Made by a program: the position numbers and the translations under genes. Positions 20,343 through 31,581 of a stretch of 64,000 nt of DNA are shown piece by piece (the first letter of the stretch is position 1; every line of letters starts with the position of its first letter). The notes under the pieces are model-generated. The model was not told the origin of the DNA, made no database searches, and was given only the letters and a program-made list of their open reading frames with translations. The DNA is from Seminavis robusta (taxonomy: Eukaryota > Bacillariophyta > Bacillariophyceae > Naviculales > Naviculaceae), in contig CAICTM010000001.1 of NCBI GenBank assembly GCA_903772945.1, positions 1-64,000 of the forward strand. Direction: 5' to 3'.

Positions 20343-21592
20343 ATGTCTACTCCACCTGTTTGGGTTCAGCTCTACTTTCGCGATTTGTACGAGAAGAAGG
20401 GCAATCCTACTCCTATTGAAGTATCCGAAGTTAAGTTTGGAGGAATTATTGCTGCCTTTTAAAATTAAAAGAGGTGTGGTAAAGACAAGGCTGGAGCCAA
20501 AACTCGACCACGCGCCTGAGGATGAGATTTATGTGTACCCTCCTGGGACCCCAGTGCCAATTCTCGATACTGTGCCTGATCTACTAGTACCGGGGGACAC
20601 ACAAGTCAATGATTATTCCCGTACAACAGAAGACGAAACCAAACGAGCAACGATTGCATCTCCCCTGATTTTGGTGGCGCCTGCTCCAGACCAAATTGAG
20701 CATCCACAGGAACGTTTCCGGCGGCTAGCAGAATCTGCGGCTATCAACCTCTCGGCGGCTGTGATGAAGGTTGTTGTAAAACATTTTGCCTCCCGAATGC
20801 TTTCTACGAACACTCCTGATCAGGCCGCTGATTTGCACCGGGAGGCAGGCGTCCCAGACCCCCCGCTCAGTGACACAGATAGAGCTCACGAAGGAAAATA
20901 TTGCTATTAAGGAAATCTATAGCGGTGCATGCTCGAGCAAGTCAATTATCATGGAAGCCTTTGAGAATGGCAGCCCTTGCCTGCTCAAAATCACAGACAA
21001 GAAGGGCATTGATCATGAAATGAGTGTCTGGGATGCAATTAGGAGTGCTGGAGGTCACAGTCATCATCTTGTTCCATTAAGAAGACTAGAATTCCAACGT
21101 GCACCAAGAGTTCAGGTTGGGAACATGTCAGGTGGCCACAACGATGCAGGTGAATTCGACGGAGGAATTCTTATGCAGATGTACCAATCGACCCTTTCTC
21201 GGTGCAAAATCCAGCTGACGGAAGAGGTACTTCTCCGGTATGGGAATCAGCTCAAGGCAGCAATTTCTAGAATGCATGAGTGTGGATATTGTCACATGGA
21301 CATTAAGCCATCCAACGTATTCTTGTGGCAGGGTGATCGCCTTCTTGGTGACTATGGGGGTGCGTCAAGGCCCGGTGAAGAGGTACGAGAGCATACACAC
21401 TCATACTATCCAAGCGATGCTGGTCATCTTGCCCAGCAAGAGACAGACTTTCTGCTCCTTACCGTCATGCTGCTTGAGATGTTTGGCTGTGTGCCATCAC
21501 TGCCAGGTCCAATGTCGAAAGACGACATCAAGTTGAAGGTTGCCAGTGCTGGAAAATGAAAATGTCAAGGAATTCTTGGGCCTGTTTGTAGC
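20343..21592 (+). pseudogene. Crinkler-like protein with C-terminal kinase-like domain, frame-broken
   Basis: Three overlapping frames read one protein. The first (ATG 20343) begins MSTPPVWVQLYFRD and stops at 20460. The second carries EDEIYVYPPGTPVP and ASPLILVAPAPDQ, typical of the header of Crinkler (CRN) proteins. The third carries a kinase-like C-lobe: catalytic HMDIKPSNVFL (about 21296-21328), GDYGGASRP in the place of DFG, and a hydrophobic helix (DFLLLTVMLLEMFG). Joining them needs one base less at a T run (20457-20460), at a C run near 20859-20864 and at an A run near 21553, after which VKEFLGLFVA ends in TGA. All three breaks are apparent +1 insertions in homopolymers, so error or recent decay are both possible. 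A further open stretch at about 21708-21815 (GQPTYFYAIYTPEDVCRFF) may be a last exon. CRN proteins act in host nuclei when secreted by oomycetes; in diatoms their role is unknown. Confidence 0.65.
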
Positions 21593-21815
21593 TTGAGCTG
21601 AGGATGTGTGGTGGCAAACGAAGGGGACAACGCATCTGATGCATTGGCAAAGGTAAATATTAGAACCTAGGTTTGGATCAGTGTTGATATCATTGTTGTT
21701 GTTGTTATTCATAGTCGTGGACAACCAACCTACTTCTATGCAATTTACACTCCAGAAGATGTTTGCAGGTTCTTCAAGGGTGAAATTGGTCAAATATTCA
21801 ATGGGACATACCAGG

Positions 21816-23160
21816 TACCGGTAGCAATCGACTCGACTCGACTCGACTCCAGCCACTGCTCACGTGCTCGTCCTTGCTTCCAGAAAAGTGCGATATTTCT
21901 AGTTTCAGCCCGGGGCTAGGGGCTTGAATCATCAGAAAAGGCGACCCAAAGATCAGGAATCAAACGATCTACCGGTGGTAGTAGCAAGACTGCCTTGCTT
22001 TTAGCCTAGCTAGTAGGCCTACATGCAGTTGCTTTTGCACGACCTCCCAAGCTTAACCTTCCATTCGATCAACATGACACTTTCATACTGCCTGCCCAGC
22101 CAATAGCCAATGCTGCGTGCACCAAGTGCAACGAGCTTCATGCCTACAGTCTACTAGTACAGTACACACCTTTCCCTCTCCTCCCCGAAGAGGCGAACCA
22201 AGAATTAATTGTAGTTGTGTATTGTGTCCATGTACAATCCAGCCATGGAACAGTGCAGGCACTTTGGGCCCCCCGGCTCGAAAGACGGACGAATTGCTCT
22301 CGCAGAAGCAGAGATACTAGCATCATGCTGAGGAGGGCACCAAGCCCTTGGATCTTGCAAAAAGGGCCGAAGTAAATTGGCTGCAATCGTTTGCTTTTTG
22401 ATGGCGATAGCAATGAGCCAGTACATGAAGGCGACATTTACAGCCAATATCTTTCGCCATCGAGCCAATATCGACAAGCCAGGAACCTTGCTTGGAAGTT
22501 GACACTTGATACCTGTGTACATGTACTCTGTACCGTACAGTTCTTGACACCATTCTTCCCATCTTCGCAAGTTTTCCATCATGCTTAGGCGTGCCGCAAC
22601 GCCGCAACCGTCAGCCTTCAGCACCCAGCAGCTGCTTTTCTCTCTGTTTGGCTGTGGCTCCTTGGAGGCTGCAGCATGTTGTATTGGTGTAGAACGCTGC
22701 TCCTGTGGGTTGTGTGCATAGCTTATGCTCGATTTTCGGTTCAGTGGTACAGTACGCGCTTTCTGATTCCTCCTCTTTCCCTTCTCAGAGCGGAGAAGAT
22801 AAGATTTAGATGCTTTTGTGTCCAGCGTACACTTACTTTATGGTAGAAGAGGTTAGTAGATGTCCAGCGTACAGAGTTAAATCAACCAAAGTACTGGAGT
22901 AGCTGCGTAGGACATTCTGACAAGAACGCCAACTTTGGGTTCTAAAGGAACTACTTGACTTGAACTTCAAATGAGGAACAAATGACTTCTCGCTATTAAG
23001 TAAAATAGCCTTGTCATTCTTCAAGGTTTTGTTAACTTGTTTTCATTATTCATTCCCGTTCTTTCATTAATGACTAAAATACTTAGAGTACGGTCATGCA
23101 GAATAGTCACTCGGCACCGAGATTCCAAGGGATTCCACATGCGAAGTGTGAAGGTTCTTT
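21816..23160. other. intergenic region
   Basis: No recognisable gene. A GACTC pentanucleotide run lies at about 21830-21850. A 139-codon minus frame at 22205-22624 has one hydrophobic stretch but no family resemblance and is left uncalled. Confidence 0.4.
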
Positions 23161-24030
23161 ATGTTTTCAAAGCTGTTTTCTACCGGATGCGGAGCTCCAA
23201 CTCAAAAAGATCAGTGCGAAGCGCAACCGAAGTCAAAGGATCCAACTTTAAAATTGTCTTGCCACAAATCTTCGCCACCAAAACTGGCAATCAACTTCGG
23301 CTCTTCCTACTCAGCGCATTACTGTGAAGAGACAAGAGACACCATGATCCCCGAATACATCTTCCTTCCTGACAACGCCACATCGCATGATGCTAGTGAC
23401 GAGACTCCAAGCTCCTCTGGCTCAACCCACAACGACACTACCGCTCCGTCGGAAGCTGAACGCTGGAATCCAACGGAAGTGACTACTCCTCATGCAGCCA
23501 AGGATGTGAGTCCAAAAGCACCTAGCCGACCTTGTCAGGATGCTTCATGTCCCAAATTACCAGAGAGAAGAGGCTCGTTTCGCACCGACGACGATGGCGA
23601 TACCATGCCACCGAAAATGCCTCGACGGGTGGATTCCGTGGCCAGCTTTTCCAAGTGGAACAATAGTTCCAACACCATGAACCTGTCCAGCCACCACATG
23701 AGCTTCTGCTCCAACCATGATTCTCACAACCTGAGCCACTCCAACAACAACATGAGTGTGCAACAAATGTCGGATCCTGGCAGTCCCTATCGGCTTCAGT
23801 CATTGCCCTCGGCCAACTTGGCCATTATCAGCGACCTTGGACCCCTTCGAGTCTCCAGCAATGCAATGCCCCGAAGCATTGATATCCTCAGCGACTCGAG
23901 CCGAACATACCACAGCAGCAGCAAGGACAAATCGCTAGTTCGTGGAGGGAGTCCGACCAAGTCATCCCCCACTCCCTCCATTACACAGCTGACAAGGTCA
24001 CCAACAAGGGATCTCTACTTGCACCGATAA
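23161..24030 (+). CDS. disordered Ser/Pro-rich protein, unknown function
   Basis: Single open frame of 289 residues with no domain I recognise. It is rich in Ser, Asn, Pro and His, and almost certainly mostly disordered. Two related short motifs, PKLPERRGSF (about residues 136-145) and PPKMPRRVDSVASF, resemble basophilic kinase sites (R-R-x-S). A His/Asn/Ser stretch (HHMSFCSNHDSHNLSHSNNN) follows, and a Ser/Thr-Pro-rich tail (SPTKSSPTPS) ends the protein. The first ATG (23161) gives a Cys-containing start MFSKLFSTGCG; an alternative start is the Met at about 23344 (MIPEYIF). Composition and length support a real gene, but only moderately. Confidence 0.55.
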   Translation: MFSKLFSTGCGAPTQKDQCEAQPKSKDPTLKLSCHKSSPPKLAINFGSSYSAHYCEETRDTMIPEYIFLPDNATSHDASDETPSSSGSTHNDTTAPSEAERWNPTEVTTPHAAKDVSPKAPSRPCQDASCPKLPERRGSFRTDDDGDTMPPKMPRRVDSVASFSKWNNSSNTMNLSSHHMSFCSNHDSHNLSHSNNNMSVQQMSDPGSPYRLQSLPSANLAIISDLGPLRVSSNAMPRSIDILSDSSRTYHSSSKDKSLVRGGSPTKSSPTPSITQLTRSPTRDLYLHR

Positions 24031-25224
24031 GATGCTCTACCAGTTTTGAAAAACACCCGCTATAGTATAATATAATGTGCACTTGTACTAAAATGAACAA
24101 AAGACAGACATTACTCCAGTGTTGCCATCTCATAGCTACTGGGTAGGGTCTAGTATATCAGAACTACATTCGTACTGCTGCGATGGAATAACGCAAAGGA
24201 ATTTGGGCATGGCTGCCGGCATCCAGATTGAAGCTCCCATAATCTGAATGGGACTCTTCTGCAAAAGGGTGCCGTTTCAACGGGTTCAATGCAGCACACA
24301 CCCTACGCATTGTCTGTCCTCGACGGCGAGTGCTTCCCAAGGTACTGCCCCATCTATCATTGCAACAAGCAGCCCTCCAAGGGATACGAAATCAGGTTAC
24401 AATGGGGTTTGAGTAGGCTATGGGTGGGAATAGACTCAAGAGGTCGAGTCCAAGGGAATGATCGTCAAACCCAAGGACCCCAACGCGTCCAACATCCCGT
24501 CTGAGTGCGTTTAGAGTTTAGACCCCGCTTTATTGACTTTGAAAGATCCCGCAAGTTCCGGTGTTGTTCACATGGATGCACCCTGCCGCCAAAGCAAACC
24601 ATAAAAACTTTGTCACTGTCTGTTGAGACTACCGAAATGAGACAAAGGTGCAGGGTGATTTTCAAGCAGCGCACGTGAAAGAGCCTGTAAGTTCCAGCCT
24701 GTGTCGTTCACCCACTGGCTGATACACCCTGCCAAAGCAAACGCGACATGAGACGATGTGCCAAACTGCAGGGTTACTTTCCATGCACAAAAAGCTGGTG
24801 GATAACGCATGTGACATGTGAGCTACCTATGTTTCGGGTTGTGCCGCGAATGAGATCATGGAATGCAACCGGAAGTAAGTACGGTAGTGCTACAGTACAT
24901 TGCTTTAGTTTATGGATTCGGTTCGATTCAATTATGCTGGTTGACATCGTGCGAAAGAGAGTGAAGCAACCCAGAATCTGTCTTGCAGCAGCTGAAGATG
25001 GCTACTGGCCTGGTAAATAGCGATTGTCCAAAGATGATAGATGAGTAGCTCTTCTCCAGTAGCTCGTGAAAGGATGGCTGGTTGGTTCTATGGTGTAAGA
25101 AAACAAAAGGTAGGTAATCGATCACCTCCTACCGGTAATTCTCTCCCAGTCTTGGTGATTGTGTTTACACTGTGACACTGATTGACTGTTTGTTGTTGTT
25201 GTTGTTGCTTTGGGGTACAATTTC
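24031..25224. other. intergenic region with imperfect direct repeat
   Basis: No gene recognised. Segments at about 24579-24665 and 24724-24785 are imperfect direct repeats, each starting CACCCTGCC, containing CAAAGCAAAC and ATGAGAC, and ending TGCAGGGT then TTTC. Their spacing is about 145 bp. Confidence 0.45.
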
Positions 25225-26213
25225 TTACAAATCGGGGGCATCATCGCCAATCAATTGGTCGACAAATTGTCCGACGGTGAAAGCGACAGTAGCGCAGGCT
25301 CCACCCAGGAAGAATGTCTCGAGACCACTCTTGAGCCAATGCTGAGAACTGTCCCCGACACACACAGAGAGGACACACCCAAAACAACACGAGATGTGAG
25401 AGAATCCGAAATACGACAAGCAAGCAATCGTGTGAATTCACAGACACCCTTCGCGCCACTGCTTACTTACCAGAAAAAGCTCTTTATGGATCCCATCAAG
25501 AATAGGACACATCCCGTGACGACACATGCCGTCACAAATAGCTCGTGTTCTCCCAACTCCGGGTACATGGATGGGATAATGACATATCCCAGCAGGGGTA
25601 ACGCTCCAAAGAATGCAAAACTGCAAAACATGACAAATCCCTCCTTCATGGACTCTGTGACATGATCTTCTTCCGGGACTTGCAATTGTAATTCCTGTGA
25701 CATCATGATATCGACAAAGAAATCCTTGTACTTGGACATTGTCTTGACGACCATCTCGGCATCGGCAGCTCCCATTCCCCGCTCTTTGTAAATATCAATC
25801 ATTTCGGCAATTTCTCCTTCGGGGAAATTTTCCATTTCCCAATTCTCTCGTGCTCGTTCACTCATGATCCATTCATTGTTGGCTTTGGAACTCAAGAATT
25901 CTCCCACTCCCATGGCCAGAGCATCGGCAAAAATGTTGGAAAATCCCAAGACGAGTACAATGTTGGGACTCAGATTGCCTCCGGCCGATCCCGCCACAAT
26001 GGCAAAGGACGTCAATATACCGTCGAGACCGCCAAAGATAATTGGTTTGAGCAGACCTCCTTCGCTCTGATGGGCTTCGTCTGATTGACCCTTGCTTTCG
26101 TGATAGGCACGAGACGCGCTGGCATCGGCTCCTTCAAAGGCTTGTCGAGCTGTCAGAGATGCTCGTCGCGTGCCATTGTCATCCGCCAACAGTTTGGTTT
26201 CTTCTGTGGCCAT
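25225..26213 (-). CDS. VIT/CCC1-family iron (Fe2+/Mn2+) transporter
   Basis: Two exons, 26213-25471 and 25348-25225, give 288 residues. The 122-bp intron (GTAAGTAA to GGGGACAG) is placed so that SIKSFF runs into SQHWLKSGLE. The family layout is complete: TM1 (KPIIFGGLDGILTSFAIVAG), TM2 (NIFADALAMGVGEFLSSKA), a charged cytoplasmic metal-binding helix region rich in Glu (EGEIAEMIDIYKERGM ... VVKTMSKYKDFFVDIMM), TM3 (FCSFAFFGALPLLGYVII), TM4 (FVTACVVTGCVLFLMGS) and TM5 in exon 2 (FFLGGACATVAFTVGQFVD). Members move ferrous iron or manganese from cytosol into the vacuole by proton antiport. In diatoms that suggests iron storage or detoxification. Membrane localisation is inferred from family; no plastid leader is visible. 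Confidence 0.92.
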
Positions 26214-28439
26214 TGTTGCACTTGAGCTGAGATGAAGATAATGCGAGGAGAGAGCGATGGATAGCTTGGATAGATAGATGGGACCAGTAGAATACGGTCG
26301 CTTGGCTTGGTCTTGGTTCTGAAAACCTTGTCTTCGCAGATTGTTGTTGTGATCGAATCACTCTGCAGCTTCGTTTGTGGTCGTCGTGAGTCTCCGTTGT
26401 TGACTCAGCGGACTGTCACTCGACTCGACTCGAACACAGTTCTTGCAAAAGATCTTCGATAAAGTGTGCGTCTTTTGAACAATAAACGACGCGTGGTGAA
26501 GGCATGGCAAGCACGGGAGGAGAAGGACCTCGATGCATGCAGCTCCCACGCATGAAAAAGACGGTGGTTGGGGGCAATGAAGCAATGACAGAACACGCTG
26601 CTGCAGCAGATCAGGAGTGGACGCAGCATAAGACCATGCATGCAGCTCGCGAGTGTTCTCTCTGGCAGAGTGCGTTGTTGGAAGAAATGATGCCGACATT
26701 TTCCTTGAGAGGACGAGAGCATACCTCCTTCGTACTTTGTCATGGCCGGGACCAGCCATAGAACCCCCTCTTCACAGTGCTGATGCACTTCACAGTGTCG
26801 ACGTATCGGTTTTCTCCATCCCTTGACTGCAATGTGACTCTCACTCTGGCTGGCTGCCAATAGCCAAACCAAACGACATGTTCTGTTTCATTAGTTGCCA
26901 TGATACAACCAATTTCCTTTCACTGACTCGACTCTGCGCATACGGGAGTCCACTGTGGTAGCAATCTTGCGGTCTCATCCACACAATGGCACCCTCATGT
27001 CAATAATGGTGAATTTGCGGGCGAGCTGCTGATATACGGTACCGTGCATTTGGGAGCGGTCGAACAGCTTGCTTGGGAAGCACGCAAGCAAACCAAGAAG
27101 AGCCCGTACCATACAGATAGGTGGCTCTCTTGACGATGAAGTTTGCATCCCTTGAACCCAGGACAGTGACCACGCAGAGCGCTTATTGTGGGCGAGGAGG
27201 GGTTTTGGCACCTTTCAGATTAAGCCTTCTCGGAGAAGAAAGATGGGGAGGACCCCCGTCTGGGTGCTCATGTGACGTTTTCAGGTTTCTTCCTAATGAA
27301 AGTAAATGGAATCGGAATGATGGGTTGTTGATTTTGGAAGATTTGTACATACCGTAGTATGTACACCTCTTGCAGTGCTCGGCGGCATGCCAACTAAGAC
27401 GACCGCGGAAGCATGTTGATTGAGATTTGATAGATTGGATGATGCATACATGTGCCCACGATGTTGGCAAGAACAACACACTATCATGATATTGGGGGGT
27501 TGATAGGTTGCATCATCCAGCGCGCCCCTTTGAATGACTTGACCTTCTGGTCATTGCAGCTGGAGTATTTGTTGCACTTGAGTTGGACTGGGCATAAGTG
27601 TTGAGTAAATGCCCATTCATCATCAAAAGCATGCGTAAAGCTTGGACCATCAAGGACAGCAAAGCAAACCCCAAGCTCAATCCACCGAGGCCGAGAACGG
27701 CAGAGCGATCGACCATTTTCATCATTTAGTTGAGGTGGAAGCCGCTGGTTCAAGCCCGAGTACTAGTAAAGTCCAACAGTAAGAGCACCTTGACGATCGG
27801 TGTTCGCGGCATCTTTTGCATTTTCTTGCGCCCAGATCCTTCCAAAATTGGAACCAAGATTGCGACTGCAATGCAGTAACAATCTTCATCAGTGGAAGAG
27901 CACTTGAGCCTTGCCAGCCTGCCTTTGGTGGTGGTGGATGCGAGTAAACCTAACCCGACACAACTGCCACGCCGAAAACGAGAAAATTATGCTGGACATG
28001 GGAATTGGACGGATTGGCCTGGCCAAACATATCCAGACTATCCCTTGCTCTGGGACTTCTGCAGTTGCTGGGCAAGCTAAAAGTCTGGCGCCGTGAAGGT
28101 ATCAAGAAGTATTGAGTGGGGATTGGCGGTGCTCTTGGCGGATGAAGAATGAAGAACGACGGCAAAGATGAACCCCGATTCTTTGAGAAAAATAAGGTTG
28201 GAGTTTATTTCGTCTCCGTGAGACGACGCACCTTTTGGTTACCCCCTCAGTTGCACTCTGAAATCGATTGGCTCGCGTTTACTGTCTAAATTAGTGTACC
28301 CGCACTTCAGTTGCAGAATCAACGGTCATGTGTATCGTTAAGTAACAAGTTCCCTTTCAAAAGATTTAGATCGATTCGTGGATAAAAGAACCATTGAAGT
28401 TACTAAGGTTAAAGATAAACTGATTGAGTACCGATGGTC
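26214..28439. other. gene-poor intergenic region
   Basis: No recognisable gene. One minus-strand frame, 27725-27513, encodes 70 residues with a strongly hydrophobic N-terminal half (SAVLGLGGLSLGFALLSLMV) and a Ser/Thr/Asn tail; it could be a small membrane protein but nothing else supports it. ACTCG pentanucleotide repeats occur near 26410-26430. Confidence 0.35.
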
Positions 28440-29230
28440 CCTCAGTCGAGCCAAAGTCCATTATTGAAGGCGCAGCACTGACTTCTCTCCCTCATTGAAT
28501 TCGTATGGTAAACAGGAGGTAAATCCAAGCTTGGCCGACAACAATGTTGAATCGATCGATTGATCGAACGACTGGTTCGGTACTGTACGAGGTAAGCCTC
28601 TATTATCAAGATTGTTATTGAAGGTGCAGATTCGAAAGCCACCCCTCATTGAATTTCTATGGACCGTGGGAAGGCAGTCAGATCTCGGCCATCAACAGGT
28701 GAGTTGTTTTAATTATTCGAGTGACGAGTCAGTCGCACCTCTACCGGTACCGGTACCATATTATCCAAGCCTCACTCAAGCCGGTCGTCTCCGGTGCAGA
28801 TTCGAGAGCCATCCCTCATTGAATCCTATGGACCATGGGATGGCAGTCAGTTCTCAGCCATGGACGGCCAAGTTGGAGAACAAGGGTAAGTCGCCGGTTT
28901 TCTTCAGTGTCAGAATAGAAGAGAAAACCATAGCTATTTCTTACTTTCTCTTCTCTTACTGCTGACGGCCGGCGAACTACATTGTCGAGTCCTTTTCGGT
29001 CGCTCCGGACAACAAGAGGAGAGGCTTCGATCGATCGCTACAAACAAGAGGATGCCTGTTAACTCAAGCCCTATCACCAGCCTGAACATCGTCGAGTCAT
29101 TAATGGCAACAGTCGTCAATCGGGGAGGAGCTATACGACACACGACAACCACAAGAGAGTGGATCCTCCTACCGATTCATCCTTCTTATTATTTCCTACT
29201 GTTTTGGTGGTGATTCCTGTGTCGGTACCC
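28440..29230 (+). repeat. dispersed repeat family, copy A
   Basis: Contains internal units starting GTGCAGATTCGA and running through CCTCATTGAAT and TATGGACC-TGGGA-GGCAGTCAG at about 28616-28690 and 28792-28862, with a weaker unit near 28465-28510. Further blocks are GTTGGAGAACAAGGGTAAG (about 28874) and a 3' part with CCTGAACATCGTCGAGTCA and GGTGATTCCTGTGTCGGTACCC. The same blocks occur inverted at 35930-36660 and in part at 56880-57790. No coding capacity is evident, so it may be a non-autonomous mobile element. Confidence 0.65.
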
Positions 29231-29279
29231 ATTTTCCTGTATGTGCAAGTCAAGTACTGTTGCCACTAGCTATAGCAGG

Positions 29280-29780
29280 CAGCTGGCTACAATGGCTGGA
29301 TTGACAATATTCGGTTGTGCTTGTATTCGTCATAAGGATCCAATGCGAGGTAACCGACTGCAGCGAGCAAAGTCGAACCTGAGTGTGTTCGGTACTGTTG
29401 CCACTGTCACCGATTGATGTAACTCTACGGTAACTGGCTACAATGGCTGGATTGACAATATTCGGTTGTGCATGTATTCATCATAAGGATCCAATGCGAG
29501 GTACCGGTAACCGTAGCGAGCAAAGCCGAACTTTTGGTACTGTTGCCATCGTCGTCGATGTAGCTATACCGCAGCCGGCTACAATGGCTGGATTCATAAT
29601 GTTCGGTTGTGCATGTATTCGTCATAAGGATCCAATGCAAAGTACTGGTAACGAAGTGTAGCGAGCAAAGCCGAACCTGAGTGTGTTCGGTACTGCTGCC
29701 ACTGTAGCCGGCTGCAATGGCTGGATTGACTGGTACCAGGTACCCTATTCGTCATAAGGATCCAAACTGAGGCAAAGGGA
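29280..29780 (+). repeat. four-copy imperfect tandem repeat, period about 130-150 bp
   Basis: Units start at about 29285, 29436, 29577 and 29710, each opening GGCTACAATGGCTGGATT (third and fourth diverged) and most including TTCGGTTGTGC and GTCATAAGGATCCAA. Spacings shrink from 151 to 141 to 133 bases. No open reading frame spans the array. Confidence 0.8.
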
Positions 29781-30080
29781 TACAGGAGACGAGCGCTGAA
29801 AAAAAACGAATGCTTCCAACGTGTTCCGCGTTCCCACGGCGTGGAGTCTCTTTCAATTTCGAAGAGTGGCTGGCTGGTAGCTGGCTGGTACTAGTAGTCT
29901 AGCTCGCCACGGGCACTTGTGTTTCTTGAAGAGAATTCCTGGGGTATATATTACGATTTCTAGCAGGCTCCACGCCGATTCTCACGCCCCAAAGCCCCAG
30001 TCCAGCTGCTACAGCTTGCAATGTCGACTTGTTTTCATTCGTCCTAAAACGGCCTGGCTGCACAATGCATTAACTATCGA

Positions 30081-30852
30081 TTACTTTTCCACCGACCAAC
30101 AGTTTGATCCAGATCCCCTGGTAAAAATGGAGAGCATGTGGTCTGCGTCATTGTCGTTGCTCTGGGAAATCCTAAAGTTCCTGTAGCAGTGGTTGTTGAC
30201 GTTGCTGTCCAAATGCTCAAACATCCAAGCGTCATCATTTTTGTTTCGTGGTTTGAAGTGACTAGCACCTGCCTTTTTGCCTTTAGAAGTGAGAGAGACG
30301 AAATAGTACGGAGAACGAAGCGTCAGCCTCAGGCGGATTCGTATCGTAAGGTACTGGCAGGATGGATGACTCGAGGTAAACTTACCGTTTGAGGCATTCT
30401 TCACTTTGATGTGTCCAATCCAAACTTCGCAGTCATCATCAGCGTCAGTACCTGAGCCAGTGTTCCACACTTCCACCCTGACCAAGTTGTCTGTTTGTTC
30501 TGTTCCGCGGATCTTTTGATCAGCCTCGGCACTCTGTGCATACGTAACATCGTTGCACTACATCCTGGCAGTCTCTCCCTCTGTTCGAACCTGATTGTCA
30601 GTAATCTTGCACATTTATTTGGCTCCAACCAAGGCGGCGCTCCTCTTTGGGCGGCAAACCGTTCTGTACTCCCGAATTCGTTCCTCGGGATTCGCGGCGT
30701 CGGACGTTCCTACCTCATTCAAATGTTACCTCGCAGTAAGCAGGCTTGTCCAAGGCATGCGTTATCTCCCAATAGGAGTCATCAGCCTTCTTCGCAGAGA
30801 TCACAAGCATCAACAAGAGATGGAGCAGAAAACGTAGAAAAATCCTGTTCAT
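30081..30852 (-). CDS. small secreted protein, three exons, unknown function
   Basis: Exons 30852-30730, 30557-30386 and 30268-30081 give 160 residues. The introns (172 and 117 bp) are GT-AG and were placed by frame continuity: YCE joins CNDVTYAQ, and VKNASN joins GASHFKPRN. The protein starts with a signal sequence (IFLRFLLHLLLMLVISA) followed by a mature acidic domain: SYWEITHALDKPAYCE, then TDNLVRVEVWNTGSGTDAD, CEVWIGHIKV, and a C-terminal CYRNFRISQSN and CWSVEK. Four Cys in the mature part could form two disulphides. Alternating hydrophobic strands suggest a small beta-sandwich. No family recognised. The exon structure is my own by-eye model. Confidence 0.6.
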
Positions 30853-31399
30853 GGTGGTTTTAGAAAACGATTTTACTTTCGGCGTGTTGGCTTGTGCAAA
30901 GCCAAAAAATTGTGAGGGGAGGATTCGCTCTCGCCAACCGCCAAAGATACTGTTCCGATGCGAGAACAAGTACTCCGAGTACTAGCTAGGGCTCGACTCG
31001 AGTGCTCAGCATTGTTTGACAAGTGACCTCATTGTGGCTGGGAAGTCTTTTATTTACAGCCGTCGTCTCAACGCCCTGTCTAAGGCTAGATGGCGGTGCC
31101 AACTTCACTGAGTCAACACATAGTAGTCCAGAAACCTACTTTACTTTAGTGTATTAAGTTCGCACACACATATGAGTTTTCCAAGATCACAGCAGAGCGA
31201 AGTGATCGACATGCAACTGTAGAAACAGAGACGAAGAGGGTTGATATCCAAACTACTGCATGCCTCTCACCGCAGCTTGGCTACATCTTTCGAGACCAAA
31301 ACCCCAATGTGCAGTAGCCCACTAACCACTCTCATCGATATCTTATGTTTACGTCTACTTTTGTCTAGAGAGTCTAATATCTGCTTGAAGAAGGACACG

Positions 31400-31580
31400 A
31401 AGGGAGGCAGGAAGTTTGTGTATGGAAGTGATGGATCCAAGATTTCAGGATTCAGGAGATCCAAGTTGAAGCAGAACCATGCAGGGAGGCAGGAAGTTTG
31501 AGGATGGAAGTGATGGATCTAAGATCTAAGGATTTGGGAGAGTTCGAGAGAGAGAGTTCGAGAGAGAGAGAGAGGTTGAA
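31400..31580. repeat. short direct repeat and GA microsatellite
   Basis: A ~45-bp unit beginning GGGAGGCAGGAAGTTTG occurs at about 31404 and again at about 31484, and once at about 37409 beside the second gene copy. It is followed by a GAGAGA-rich tract (about 31545-31575) directly at the 3' end of the bestrophin-like gene. Confidence 0.7.
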
Positions 31581-31581
31581 G

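Noticed and set aside
22205-22624. 139-codon minus-strand frame
   Set aside because: One hydrophobic stretch only; no family or gene structure support.
29280-29780. Regular repeats resembling a CRISPR array
   Set aside because: Units of 130-150 bp with diverged sequence and no uniform spacers; the genome is eukaryotic.
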